From NCBI RefSeq assembly GCF_029625315.1, contig NZ_CP121110.1, forward strand, positions 3,481,001-3,545,000: a DNA stretch of 64,000 nucleotides, given 5' to 3'. Each line of letters starts with the position of its first letter. Position 1 is the stretch's first letter. Position numbers and translations under genes: made by a program. Origin of the DNA: Flavobacterium ginsengisoli (lineage in GTDB: Bacteria; Bacteroidota; Bacteroidia; Flavobacteriales; Flavobacteriaceae). Below the pieces are notes generated by a model. The model had not been told where the DNA came from and did not search any database. It saw only the letters and a program-made list of their open reading frames with translations. Of the stretch, positions 1 through 9,356 are shown in pieces.

Positions 1-132
1 AATGTTATTTTGGATTGAAATAATGTTCATAATAAAAGTCATTTTGACTATAAAGATTAAAAACTGGTAGGTACTGGTATGCAAAAATAATAAATGTTTC
101 TATTTTTGGATTTCATTTTTGGTAAAAATTAT

Positions 133-1185
133 ATGGAAATAAAACACATATCGCATTTAAAGGAGACTCACAATTGCAAATTGTTTGGTTTAATGCCCAA
201 TAAAGAAGAAATTTATTCTTTTGATCTGGTTAATAAAAACGGAATGAAAGTTCAAGTCATCAATTATGGTGCAACGGTAACTTCGATCCAAATTCCAGTA
301 AATGGGAAACTGGTAGATGTTGTTTTAGGCTTTGACAATCTAGAATCATATTTAGAATCCTATAATCTACCAAGTGCTCCTTATTTTGGAACTACAGTTG
401 GCCGTTACGCTGGTCGTATTCATAATGCGACTTTTAGCCTTGCTGATAAAAAGTTTCAACTAGACGGAAACAATAATGGCAACACGCTTCACGGAGGAGT
501 TATGGGGTTTGGAAGAAAAGCTTGGAGTGTTGTTAATGCAACTTCTGGTGAAAATCCATCAATTACTTTTGGTCTTTTGAGCGAACATTTAGAAGAAAAT
601 TTTCCTGGAGAAATGACCGTTTATTTAAGGTATACTTTAACTGAAGAAAATGAATTGAAGTTAGAATACAAAGCAACTTCAACAGAAGACACAGTTATCA
701 ATTTAACGCATCACAGTTATTTTAACCTTGATGGACATGACGGAAATGTTTTAGAACAGCAAATGTTTATTAAATCGGCTAAAATGCTAGAAACTAATAC
801 AGACAATATTCCAACTGGAAACTTTACCGATTTAACCAATCATGATTTTGATTTTAGAAATCCAAAAAGCTGTCCGTTTCCTATTGACAACTCTTTTGTA
901 GTAAATTCTAAAACAGAAATCGTTGGACAATTAATCAGCTTAAAAAATAAACTGAGAATGAATGTCTACACCGATCAACCAAGTGTACATATATATGTAG
1001 GCGGAAATTGTTTCGGAAAACTAAAAGGAAAAGAAAATGTAGATTATCATGCACAAAGCGGAATTTGTTTCGAAACTCAAAATTTCCCAGATGCTCCAAA
1101 TCAGGCTCACTTTCCGAATGCAGTTTTGAAAAAAGGCGAAGAATACACGCAAAAAACACTTTACAAATTTGAAAATTTAAACTAA
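133..1185 (+). CDS. galM: Aldose 1-epimerase (galactose mutarotase)
   Basis: Interconverts alpha- and beta-galactose so that galactokinase receives the alpha anomer; cytoplasmic. The protein (350 aa from the chosen start) shows the family's catalytic features: LHGGVMGFGRKAW with the first His, NLTHHSYFNLDGH with the second, and GICFETQNFPDAP with the catalytic Glu near the C-terminus. An in-frame ATG lies further up at 94, but a TAnnTTTG -7-like element (101-108) falls inside that extension, so ATG 133 is preferred; ATG 193 would still give a complete domain. It is the first gene of a galM-galK-galT run with gaps of 35 and 16 bp, which supports a role in the Leloir pathway. Confidence 0.9.
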   Translation: MEIKHISHLKETHNCKLFGLMPNKEEIYSFDLVNKNGMKVQVINYGATVTSIQIPVNGKLVDVVLGFDNLESYLESYNLPSAPYFGTTVGRYAGRIHNATFSLADKKFQLDGNNNGNTLHGGVMGFGRKAWSVVNATSGENPSITFGLLSEHLEENFPGEMTVYLRYTLTEENELKLEYKATSTEDTVINLTHHSYFNLDGHDGNVLEQQMFIKSAKMLETNTDNIPTGNFTDLTNHDFDFRNPKSCPFPIDNSFVVNSKTEIVGQLISLKNKLRMNVYTDQPSVHIYVGGNCFGKLKGKENVDYHAQSGICFETQNFPDAPNQAHFPNAVLKKGEEYTQKTLYKFENLN

Positions 1186-1220
1186 TACAATTCCAAAAAC
1201 CACAATACACTAACTATATA

Positions 1221-2381
1221 ATGAATGATATTTTAATACAGAATACCGTTGCTTTTTTTGAGAAATCTTTTGGATCTTCTCCTCAAAAAACGGTACTTTC
1301 TCCTGGTAGAATCAACATCATAGGAGAGCATATTGACTACAATGATGGTTATGTTTTACCTGCTGCAATTGACAAAGTAATTTGTTTTGCTTTTGAAAAA
1401 AACAATACCAAAACTTCTAAAATAATTGCTATCGATTTAAATGAAGAATTTGAAATCGATTTGACTCAAGAAGTAAAACTAAGTGATGTAGTTTGGACTA
1501 ATTATATTCGTGGCGTAATTAAACAATTACAAGATAACGGATTTTCTTTTGACGGTTTCAATTGCGTTTTCAGCAGTAATATTCCGGTTGGTTCTGGATT
1601 GTCTTCTTCGGCAGCTTTAGAATGCGGGATGATTTTCGGAATCAAATCTCTTTTCGATTTAAAAATTGAGAAAAAAGACATTTCGTTATTAGGACAAAAA
1701 GCAGAACATTGGGTTGGAATCAACTGCGGAATTATGGATCAATTTTCGAGCGTTCACGGCCTTGAAAATAAAGTAATTCAATTAGATTGCAACAATTTAG
1801 ATTTTGAATATCACAATGCCGACTTCAAAGATTATTCTCTAATTTTATTTGATTCTAATGTAAAACATTCTCTTTTTACATCAGAATACAACACTAGAAG
1901 AATCGAGTGCGAAGAAGGTTTATCGATTATAAAAAGCCATTTTCCAGAAGTAAAAAGTTTTAGAGATGCGACCGAAGAGCAGGTTTTAAGTCTTAAAGAT
2001 AAAATGACCGAAAAAGTATTTTCAAGAGTTCATTTTGTTGTAAAAGAAATCAATCGCGTTATCAAAGCCTGTAAAGCTTTAGACGAAGGAAATATCGAAC
2101 TTTTAGGCGAATTGCTTTTTGAAACGCATTATGGTTTATCTCAAGAATATGAGGTAAGTCGCGAAGAATTAGACATGCTTGTAAATACAGCAAAAGAAGA
2201 CGATGCCATTGTTGGTTCTAGACTAATGGGAGGCGGTTTTGGAGGTTGTACTATCAATTTAGTTAAAAAAGGAAATGAAAATGAGGTTAAGCGTAAGTTC
2301 TCTAAGCTTTATTTGGATACATTTGGAATTGAATTAAAATTCTATGATGTAAAAATCTCTAACGGAACAACGCTACTTTAA
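1221..2381 (+). CDS. galK: Galactokinase
   Basis: Phosphorylates alpha-D-galactose at C1 with ATP. The 386-aa length is typical. All three GHMP-kinase motifs are visible: the galactokinase signature GRINIIGEHIDYNDG near residue 29, the ATP loop PVGSGLSSSAALE in the middle, and RLMGGGFGGCTINLV near the C-terminus. It lies between galM and galT on the same strand with short spacers, so the three are probably co-transcribed. galE is not in this window, so epimerisation of UDP-galactose must rely on a gene elsewhere. Confidence 0.96.
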   Translation: MNDILIQNTVAFFEKSFGSSPQKTVLSPGRINIIGEHIDYNDGYVLPAAIDKVICFAFEKNNTKTSKIIAIDLNEEFEIDLTQEVKLSDVVWTNYIRGVIKQLQDNGFSFDGFNCVFSSNIPVGSGLSSSAALECGMIFGIKSLFDLKIEKKDISLLGQKAEHWVGINCGIMDQFSSVHGLENKVIQLDCNNLDFEYHNADFKDYSLILFDSNVKHSLFTSEYNTRRIECEEGLSIIKSHFPEVKSFRDATEEQVLSLKDKMTEKVFSRVHFVVKEINRVIKACKALDEGNIELLGELLFETHYGLSQEYEVSREELDMLVNTAKEDDAIVGSRLMGGGFGGCTINLVKKGNENEVKRKFSKLYLDTFGIELKFYDVKISNGTTLL

Positions 2382-2397
2382 AACCACACACTGTACA

Positions 2398-3456
2398 ATG
2401 AAAAATTTTGACATTAACGAAGATCCGCACAGACGCTTCAACCCATTAATTAACGAATGGGTCTTAGTTTCACCTCATCGTGCGAAACGCCCTTGGCAGG
2501 GACAAAATGAAACTATTTCAACCGAAGAACTTCCTAAATACGACCCAACTTGCTATTTGTGTCCAGGAAATGTTCGTGCCAACGGAATGAATAACCCACA
2601 ATACGAAAGCAGTTTTGTTTTTGAAAATGATTTTGCCGCAATGAAGCAGGACGAAATTATTTTTGAAGAAGATATTAAACATACATTCTTTAAAGCAAAA
2701 CCAGAACAGGGAATTTCTAGAGTAGTCTGCTTCTCGCCAAGACATGATCTAACTTTACCTGAGATGGAAATTGCTGATATTGAAAATATAATCAGAACTT
2801 GGCAGAAAGAATATACCGATTTAGGAAATATTAAATTCATTAACCATGTTCAGATTTTTGAAAACAAAGGAAGCGTTATGGGTTGCAGCAACCCGCATCC
2901 ACACGGTCAGATCTGGGCACAGTCGTCTCTTCCTACTCAGGTTGAAAAAACACAGAACAGCTTAAAATTATACTACGACAAAAATCAAAAAACATTATTA
3001 GAAGATTATGTCAAAGCTGAACTAAAAGCTGGTGATCGTATCGTAATCGAGAATGACCATTTTGTTGCATTGGTTCCTTTCTGGGCAATTTGGCCATACG
3101 AAACCATGATTATCAGCAAAAGAGCTGTAAACAAAATCACCAATTTTACAGCTGACGAAAGTACCGCTTTCGCGAAAATCTTAAAGGAACTTACAACGAA
3201 GTATGACAATTTATTTAATACTTCATTTCCATATTCTTCAGGAATTCACCAATCTCCAACAGATGGTTTAATTCACCCAGAATGGCACTTCCACATGCAT
3301 TTCTACCCGCCATTGTTAAGATCGGCAACTGTAAAGAAATTCATGGTTGGATATGAAATGTTAGGCGAATCGCAACGTGACATTACACCTGAAAAAAGTG
3401 CTGAAATTTTAAGACAGCTTTCAGATGTACATTATAAAAGTTTGGTAAAAGCCTAA
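2398..3456 (+). CDS. galT: Galactose-1-phosphate uridylyltransferase
   Basis: Transfers UMP from UDP-glucose to galactose-1-phosphate. The 352-aa protein carries the HIT-superfamily active-site motif in CSNPHPHGQIWAQ, where the second His of HPH is the uridylylated nucleophile, and an N-terminal CYLCPGN pair of cysteines that binds zinc in many GalT enzymes. The C-terminal HFHMHFYPP stretch matches the second metal/substrate His cluster. It starts 16 bp after galK and is followed by about 250 bp of A/T-rich DNA before the sugar symporter. Confidence 0.96.
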   Translation: MKNFDINEDPHRRFNPLINEWVLVSPHRAKRPWQGQNETISTEELPKYDPTCYLCPGNVRANGMNNPQYESSFVFENDFAAMKQDEIIFEEDIKHTFFKAKPEQGISRVVCFSPRHDLTLPEMEIADIENIIRTWQKEYTDLGNIKFINHVQIFENKGSVMGCSNPHPHGQIWAQSSLPTQVEKTQNSLKLYYDKNQKTLLEDYVKAELKAGDRIVIENDHFVALVPFWAIWPYETMIISKRAVNKITNFTADESTAFAKILKELTTKYDNLFNTSFPYSSGIHQSPTDGLIHPEWHFHMHFYPPLLRSATVKKFMVGYEMLGESQRDITPEKSAEILRQLSDVHYKSLVKA

Positions 3457-3540
3457 CCGTTTAATGTTGTAATAAAGCCAAAAAATAAAAATTTAACACA
3501 ATTACCTACGAATAAATGTAAAAAACACATTTGCTAATGG

Positions 3541-3569
3541 TTGATTTTTAAATTTTTATTTTACATTTG
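3541..3569 (+). promoter_or_regulatory. Putative Bacteroidota-type promoter for the symporter
   Basis: TTG at 3541-3543 is followed after 18 bases by TACATTTG at 3562-3569, fitting the TTG / TAnnTTTG pattern of Bacteroidota sigma factor promoters. It would give a leader of about 135 nt before the ATG at 3710 and would let the symporter be transcribed separately from galMKT. Confidence 0.45.
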
Positions 3570-3709
3570 GCTTCTGCTTTTATTTTCGCAAAAAAATAAC
3601 AGAAATAAAACACATCTTGCATTTTTAACAAGATTTGACAACATAAAAACTGATTTAAAACCACATAAACAAACAACCCTATAAATAATTATTTAAAATA
3701 CTACTAACA

Positions 3710-5396
3710 ATGAACCAAAACCTCGCTTTCGCAGACTATGCGGTTTTTATTATCTACTTTATCGTAGTCTCGGTCTACGGTTACACAGTTTACCGTAAAC
3801 GTAAACAAGACGAACAAGATGCTAAAGCTTACTTTTTGGCTGAAGGAAATTTAACATGGTGGGCAATTGGAGCTTCTCTTATTGCTTCTAATATCTCTGC
3901 AGAACAGTTCATCGGAATGAGCGGTGAAGGTTTCTTTTTAGGAATCGCTGTTGTCGCTTACGAATGGCTTGCTCGCTATTGCACTTATTATTGTTGCTGT
4001 ATGGTTTATTCCTGTATATCTTAAAAACAAGATCTACACGATGCCGCAATTCTTAAAAACACGTTACAACGAATCTACTGCTTTGATTATGGCAGTTTTC
4101 TGGTTGTTCTTATATGTTTTTGTAAACTTAACTTCTATTTTATATTTAGGAGCTGTTGCTATTAACGGTCTTGCTGGAGGTCAATATCTTCACGCAATCA
4201 TGATCGGATTAGCTGTATTTGCATTATTTATTTCTCTTGGAGGAATGAAAGTTGTAGCTTATACAGACGTAATTCAAGTTGCTGTATTAATCATTGGAGG
4301 TTTAGTAACTTCTTATATTGCTCTTACAACTGTTGGACAATATTTTGGCGTTGGCGAAAATGCAATTGCTGGGTTTAAAGTTTTAATGAAAGAAGCTCCA
4401 GAGCATTTCAAAATGATTATTCCAAAACCAACTGCTGCATCTTCACAGATTGAAATCGATAAATATTTAACTTTCCCAGGATTGTTATCTTACGCCGCTG
4501 GTATCTGGATCATCAACTTAAACTACTGGGGATGTAACCAATACATTACACAAAGAGCACTTGGAGCAGATTTACAAACTGCACGTACAGGAATTTTATT
4601 TGCTGGTATGTTAAAATTATTAATGCCACTTATCGTAATGCTTCCTGGTATTGTCGCTTACGTTTTATACACAAACGGACATTTACCACAATTAGTTGGA
4701 GGTAAAGATGGTGCTTATTCTGCTGTATTAACTTTCCTTCCAACAGGATTAAAAGGACTTTCAGTTGCTGCTTTAACAGCTGCAATCGTAGCTTCTTTGG
4801 CTGGAAAAGTAAATAGTATTTCTACAATCTACACATTAGACGTTCACAAAAAATACATCCAAAAAGATGCTGGCGAAAAACAACAAGTAAACATTGGACG
4901 TCTTGCCGTTTTTGTCGCCATGCTTTTAGCTGTTTTATTTACATGGAATGACGTTTTAGGAATTGGTGGCGTTGGAGGATTTACATACATCCAAAAATAT
5001 ACTGGATTCATCAGCCCTGGAGTTTTTGCTATGTTCTTCTTAGGTATGTTCTGGAAAAGAACTACTGGAACAGCTGCAATCGTGGGAGTAATTCTAGGAT
5101 TCTTATTATCTGTTTTATTCAACGAATACGCTCCAGCTTTATTTGGAAACGATACACTTTTATACACAGCATACTCTAATGGAAAAGGAGCTTTTGAAAT
5201 TCCGTTCCACATCTGTATGGGATTATCATTCTTATTTACAATGATTGCCATGATTCTAATAAGTTTCGCTGGACCAAAAGTAAACCCTAAAGCATTCGAG
5301 ACAGAACCTGGAATGTTTAAAGTTAAACCGCAAACAACAGTCTTAATCGTAATTACATTATTGATTATTGTTGCGCTTTATGTTAAGTTCTGGTAA
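3710..5396 (+). CDS. Sodium/galactose symporter, vSGLT-like (frameshifted in this sequence)
   Basis: A Na+/solute symporter of the SSS family, about 561 aa once repaired, with many membrane helices. It resembles Vibrio vSGLT closely; the residues I recall as galactose-binding there are kept: Asn and Gln in NISAEQF, Glu in AYEW, Asn and Tyr in NLNYWGCNQY, Lys in GMLKLL and Gln in FTYIQKYTGF. The reading frame breaks at 3971-3977 (gctcgct); removing one C restores GIAVVAYEWLAAIALI, so a one-base insertion, probably a sequencing error, splits it in two. Placement after galMKT points to galactose import. Confidence 0.9.
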
Positions 5397-5423
5397 TAAA
5401 TTATCAGTTCTATTCTCTCTATT

Positions 5424-5466
5424 TTTACAGCTGTTGTTTGTCATGAACAACAGCTGTAAATTTTTT
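5424..5466 (+). terminator. Rho-independent terminator after the symporter
   Basis: A perfect 15-bp stem (arms 5424-5438 and 5446-5460, containing acagctgttg / caacagctgt) with a 7-base loop is followed directly by six T. It lies 28 bp past the symporter stop and separates the galactose genes from the next module. Confidence 0.9.
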
Positions 5467-5494
5467 AAAGTATATTCATTGAATAAAAAATATA

Positions 5495-5655
5495 GCCACG
5501 AATTTCACTAATTTCCACGAATTAATTTTCCAAATAAAAAATTCGAGTTAATTCGTGTAATTGCTTCGCCTATTCGCTATCGCTCGAGTCGTGGCAAAAA
5601 AAAACACATTGAAGAGAAAAAGAATCATTTTAATCCTTTTAATCTGTGGCAAAAA
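5495..5655. repeat. Intergenic inverted repeats of the gccacgaattt and ctgtggcaaa families
   Basis: A block beginning gccacgaatttcac and ending in gagtcgtggcaaa (about 5495-5596) forms long inverted arms rich in the word ttcgtg/cacgaa. It is followed by half of a second family, ttttaatccttttaatctgtggc (about 5632-5651, quoted here only in part). Related copies occur at 6473-6626, 10125-10270, around 27711-27730 and 39857-40070. I infer a non-coding, MITE-like or palindromic element family; no coding potential is seen. Confidence 0.7.
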
Positions 5656-5687
5656 AACTGAATTACAAATTATAATATATTAATACC

Positions 5688-6467
5688 ATGCAGTTATCAT
5701 TAACCCAAAAAATCATTATCGTTACTGGAGGCGCAAAAGGAATCGGTTTAGGAATCGTTAAGGTTTTAGCCGAAGAAAATGCCATTCCGTTTATCGTTGG
5801 ACGTAACGAAAATGACAATATCAAAGCCGTAGAAGAATTAAAAGCCATTGGAAAAGAAGCGCACCAAGTTGCCGCCGATTTAACAAAACCAGAAGACTGC
5901 AAAAAAGCCGTTGAAGCCGTAATCGAAAAATTCGGTCGCATTGACGGACTTGTAAACAATGCCGGAGTTAATGATGGCGTTGGATTAGAAAACGGAAATT
6001 ATGAAGATTTCGTCGCTTCTCTTCATAAAAATTTAGTGCATTATTATTTAATGGCACAACACGCTCTTCCGTATCTTAAAGAATCAAAAGGAGCAATTGT
6101 AAACATTGGTTCTAAAACTGCCGAAACTGGTCAGGGCGGAACCTCAGCGTACGCTGCTTCAAACGGAGGTAGAAATGCTTTAACCAGAGAATGGGCAGTT
6201 GAATTATTAAAATACAGCATCCGTGTAAATGCCGTAATCGTAGCAGAATGTTACACACCGCTTTACGAAACCTGGATCAATACTTTTGAAAATAAAGAAG
6301 AAAAACTAGCGGCAATCACCAAAAATATTCCGCTAGAAAACAGAATGACAACAGCAGAAGAAATTGCAAATATGGTAGTTTTCTTATTGTCTGAAAAATC
6401 AAGCCATACAACAGGACAGATTATTTATGTTGATGGTGGTTATACCCATTTAGATCGTTCCATTTAA
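5688..6467 (+). CDS. SDR-family oxidoreductase, probable L-fucose dehydrogenase
   Basis: A classical short-chain dehydrogenase (259 aa): nucleotide-binding TGGAKGIG at residues 13-20, NNAG at 90-93, catalytic Ser in NIGSK at about 142 and Tyr155. Unusually, the catalytic Tyr-xxx-Lys reads YAASN, so Lys is replaced by Asn159; the other two SDRs of the window have a normal YxxxK. In its context with a UxaA dehydratase, a second SDR, an FAH hydrolase and a mutarotase, the likely job is oxidation of L-fucose (or a similar sugar) to the lactone. The substrate is inferred from the neighbourhood only. Confidence 0.7.
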   Translation: MQLSLTQKIIIVTGGAKGIGLGIVKVLAEENAIPFIVGRNENDNIKAVEELKAIGKEAHQVAADLTKPEDCKKAVEAVIEKFGRIDGLVNNAGVNDGVGLENGNYEDFVASLHKNLVHYYLMAQHALPYLKESKGAIVNIGSKTAETGQGGTSAYAASNGGRNALTREWAVELLKYSIRVNAVIVAECYTPLYETWINTFENKEEKLAAITKNIPLENRMTTAEEIANMVVFLLSEKSSHTTGQIIYVDGGYTHLDRSI

Positions 6468-6472
6468 TTTTT

Positions 6473-6626
6473 TTTGCCACAGATTAAAAGGATTAGAATG
6501 ATTTTTAAATCCAGTTTTGTCAGGCTGAGCGAAGTCGAAGCCCACGTCCAATTGGAACGCCCTTCGACTTCGCTCAGGGTGACAAACTAAAGGGAATCCT
6601 TTTAATCTTTATAATCTGTGGCAAAA
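6473..6626. repeat. Nested inverted repeat between convergent genes
   Basis: Outer arms: ttttgccacagattaaaagg (from 6473) against its inverted copy ending ctgtggcaaaa at 6626. Inside lies a second inverted pair, 6519-6540 and 6562-6583, with cores gagcgaagtcgaag and cttcgacttcgctc and two mismatches near the tips. It sits between the 3' ends of the SDR and the AraC gene, and the outer right arm encodes the last residues of the AraC protein. Confidence 0.75.
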
Positions 6627-7491
6627 CTAACCTTCGCATTATTTTTAAAATCGGAAGGCGTAATTCCTTTAACCTTTTTGAAGAGTTTATTAAAGTTTGA
6701 AGCTGTTTTATAACCGCATTCATACGCAATCTCAGACATACTTTTATCCGTTTCCAATAACAATTTGCAAGCATTCGAGATTCTGATTTCGTGCAGATAA
6801 TCTACAAAATTCTTTTTCGTTTTTACCCTGAACATTCTACAGAAAGAGGTTCTTGTCATATTTGCGACAGCGGCAATTTCTTCTAACGAAATATTCTTTT
6901 TATAATTTTTATTGACATATTGAAAAACCTCCGAAAGACGATCTACTTTCGAATCCTTCTGCATCAACGAATAAATTTCATCATTGATATAAATCGTATC
7001 CTGACTTTCAGAAAGAATAGATAAAATCTCAAAAAGTCCGACAATTACTTCGAAGTCTTTTTTAGAAACTAATTTCTCTAGTTTTTTAGCAATTTGCTTA
7101 TTCGTTTTTCCGATAATTGAAATTCCTTTTCCTGCTTGAAAAAAAGTTCGTTTATTTTCTGAGTTTCTTTTAATTCGTAAAAAGTCGGTCCAAAAATATC
7201 TTTATGAAAATATACGACAATCGAATTGGCTTTTAAATCCTCAATTCCCTGATAATATTTTTCATCATTCAGCCAAACATGAGGAATATCAGAACCTAAA
7301 AAAACCATATCGCCAGGCGCAAAAGGCATAACCGAATTTCCAATAATTCGCTTGCCATAACTCTCTTTTACATACACCAATTCCAATTCTGGATGCGAAT
7401 GAAACGGCGCTTGAAAAAAAGGTTCAATACGATTCAACACCGAAACTTTGGTGTTGAGATAAGACGCTATTTTGGTTTGTTCCAATTTCAT
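6602..7491 (-). CDS. AraC-family transcriptional regulator (frameshifted in this sequence)
   Basis: About 296 aa once repaired. The N-terminal part (roughly residues 1-110) is a cupin-like sensing domain with FHSHPELELVYV and APGDMVFLGSDIPHVW. The C-terminal part has two helix-turn-helix segments, ISLEEIAAVANMTRTSFCRM and MSEIAYECGYKTASNFNKLF, ending in KGITPSDF, typical of AraC. The frame breaks at an A run on the plus strand (7139-7145, seven A); one more base restores FFQAGKGISIIGKTNKQIAKKLEKL. It is read divergently from the UxaA dehydratase, so it probably controls the deoxysugar genes. The last residues VSFATDYKD come from the adjacent repeat. Confidence 0.88.
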
Positions 7492-7495
7492 TCTG

Positions 7496-7503
7496 CAAAG
7501 ATA
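7496..7503 (-). promoter_or_regulatory. TATCTTTG -7-like element just before the AraC start
   Basis: On the minus strand TATCTTTG fits TAnnTTTG and ends four bases before the ATG of the regulator, which would give an almost leaderless message. No clear TTG -33 element is seen at the usual distance, so the call is tentative. The same short arrangement occurs before rbfA and dusB. Confidence 0.35.
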
Positions 7504-7663
7504 ATAAAAGATTATATAAGGATAATATTAGACTAATTTTGAATATCCAAAATGGCTACTTTTATTTTCGGCAAACTGTCTAATTTTTAGTGGGAATAAA
7601 GTCTTTAACTTCTTCTAAATTTAGAAAGCTGTCACACAAAAAAAGAAAAAAACAAACAACACA

Positions 7664-9319
7664 ATGTCTGACAATAACACAAAAAAACTGGTTGTAAAAC
7701 TGCATCCAGATGATAATGTATTGGTTGCCTTAACCGATCTTCAAAAAGGCGAAACCATTCATTTTGAAAACGAAACTTATGTTTTACAAGACCTTATCAA
7801 AGCCAAACATAAATTCTACATGCAGGACATGAAGCAGGGAGAAGAAGTAAACATGTACGGTGTTTTGGTTGGAAAAGTGCAAAACGATGTGGCAAAAGGA
7901 AGTTTAATGACGACCGAAAACCTAAAACATGCTGCAGATCCTTATGCATACAGAAACGCTTCTTACGAATGGAATGCACCGAATGTTTCAAAATTCGAAA
8001 ACAGAACTTTCAAAGGTTACAAAAGAAAAGACGGACGCGTTGGAACAGCAAATTACTGGCTTTTCATCCCGACTGTTTTTTGTGAAAACAGAAATTTAGA
8101 TGTCATCAAAGAAGCCTTACACAAACAATTGGGTTATGCTGTAACAGACAAATACAACCAATTTACACACGAATTACTGGAAGGTTATTTGAACGGAAAT
8201 GACATTAACGACATTAATATTGAGTTGAATCCGACGCCAAAAAACAAACGTGTTTTTGAAAATGTGGACGGAATAAAATTCTTAAATCACCAAGGCGGTT
8301 GCGGTGGAACTCGTCAAGATGCTTCTACTTTGAGCGCTTTATTGGCTTCTTATGCGAATCATCCAAACGTGGGCGGAATCACACTTTTGAGTTTAGGATG
8401 CCAGCATTTACAAGTTCAAGATTTTGTAAATGATGTAAAAAGACAAAATCCAGAGTTCGACAAACCATTGTTTATTTTTGAACAGCAACAGACGGAAAGC
8501 GAAGAAGTTTTGATTACTAATGCCATCAAAAAAACGTTTGAAGGTTTAATCGAAATCAACAAATACGAAAGAACCGATGCGCCTTTGAGCGATTTATGCA
8601 TTGGTGTAAAATGTGGCGGAAGCGATGGATTCAGTGGTGTTTCTGCAAATCCTGCGGTTGGTTATACTTCAGATTTAGTCGTAGCTTTAGGCGGAAAAAT
8701 TCTTTTGGCTGAATTTCCAGAATTATGCGGTGCAGAGCAAAATTTAATTGACAGATGTGTTACCGAAGATAAAGCTAGAAAATTCATTGATTTAATGGAA
8801 TCTTATGATGAACTTGCTCATAAAGTGGGTTCTGGTTTTCACATGAATCCTTCTCCGGGGAATATAAAAGATGGTTTAATTACTGATGCTATAAAAAGTG
8901 CTGGAGCGGCCAAAAAAGGCGGAACTTCTCCTGTTGTTGATGTTTTAGATTATACGGAATTGGTTACAAAACCAGGTTTAAGTTTGGTTTGTACACCAGG
9001 AAATGATGTAGAAGCGACAACTGGAAAAGCGGCTTCTGGAGCGACTTTAATTTTATTTACAACTGGATTGGGAACTCCGACAGGAAACCCAGTTTGTCCT
9101 GTAATTAAAGTGGCAACAAATTCTGTTCTAGCAACCAGAATGAAAGATATTATCGATATTGACTGCGGACCAATTATCAGTGGTGAAAAATCTATTGAGG
9201 AAATGGGCGAGGAAATTTTAGAATACTGCATCAAAGCGGCAAGCGGCGAAATTATTCCGAAAGCGGTTCAATTAAACCAAGACGATTTTATTCCGTGGAA
9301 ACGCGGCGTATCTTTGTAA
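7664..9319 (+). CDS. UxaA-family altronate/fuconate-type dehydratase
   Basis: A 551-aa iron-dependent sugar-acid dehydratase: an N-terminal SAF-like domain (about residues 1-85) and the large galactarate dehydratase/altronate hydrolase domain. Conserved cysteine motifs include GGCGGTRQD, GCQHLQ and IGVKCGGSDGFSG, likely involved in iron binding. In this gene set it most likely removes water from L-fuconate (or a related aldonate) to give the 2-keto-3-deoxy acid. It is divergent from the AraC regulator and 37 bp upstream of the next SDR, as in an operon. Genuine altronate dehydratase is the alternative, but no uronate isomerase or reductase is nearby. Confidence 0.85.
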   Translation: MSDNNTKKLVVKLHPDDNVLVALTDLQKGETIHFENETYVLQDLIKAKHKFYMQDMKQGEEVNMYGVLVGKVQNDVAKGSLMTTENLKHAADPYAYRNASYEWNAPNVSKFENRTFKGYKRKDGRVGTANYWLFIPTVFCENRNLDVIKEALHKQLGYAVTDKYNQFTHELLEGYLNGNDINDINIELNPTPKNKRVFENVDGIKFLNHQGGCGGTRQDASTLSALLASYANHPNVGGITLLSLGCQHLQVQDFVNDVKRQNPEFDKPLFIFEQQQTESEEVLITNAIKKTFEGLIEINKYERTDAPLSDLCIGVKCGGSDGFSGVSANPAVGYTSDLVVALGGKILLAEFPELCGAEQNLIDRCVTEDKARKFIDLMESYDELAHKVGSGFHMNPSPGNIKDGLITDAIKSAGAAKKGGTSPVVDVLDYTELVTKPGLSLVCTPGNDVEATTGKAASGATLILFTTGLGTPTGNPVCPVIKVATNSVLATRMKDIIDIDCGPIISGEKSIEEMGEEILEYCIKAASGEIIPKAVQLNQDDFIPWKRGVSL

Positions 9320-9356
9320 AAGACTATTAAAAACAACTCATAAAAATTTATATCAA

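Noticed and set aside
94..132. N-terminal extension of galM starting at ATG 94
   Set aside because: The extension is not seen in the family and contains a TAnnTTTG-like element; ATG 133 is more likely.
3951..4024. Two separate transporter genes
   Set aside because: The two halves join exactly into one SSS-family protein when one base is removed; the apparent overlap is a frameshift.
4844..5251. Open frame of 135 codons on the minus strand within the symporter
   Set aside because: It is antisense to a well-supported gene, has no recognisable motif and arises from the base composition of the membrane protein.
5495..5655. CRISPR-like array suggested by repeated cacgaattt words
   Set aside because: The copies are inverted and irregular with no spacers of even length and no cas genes; this is a palindromic intergenic repeat.
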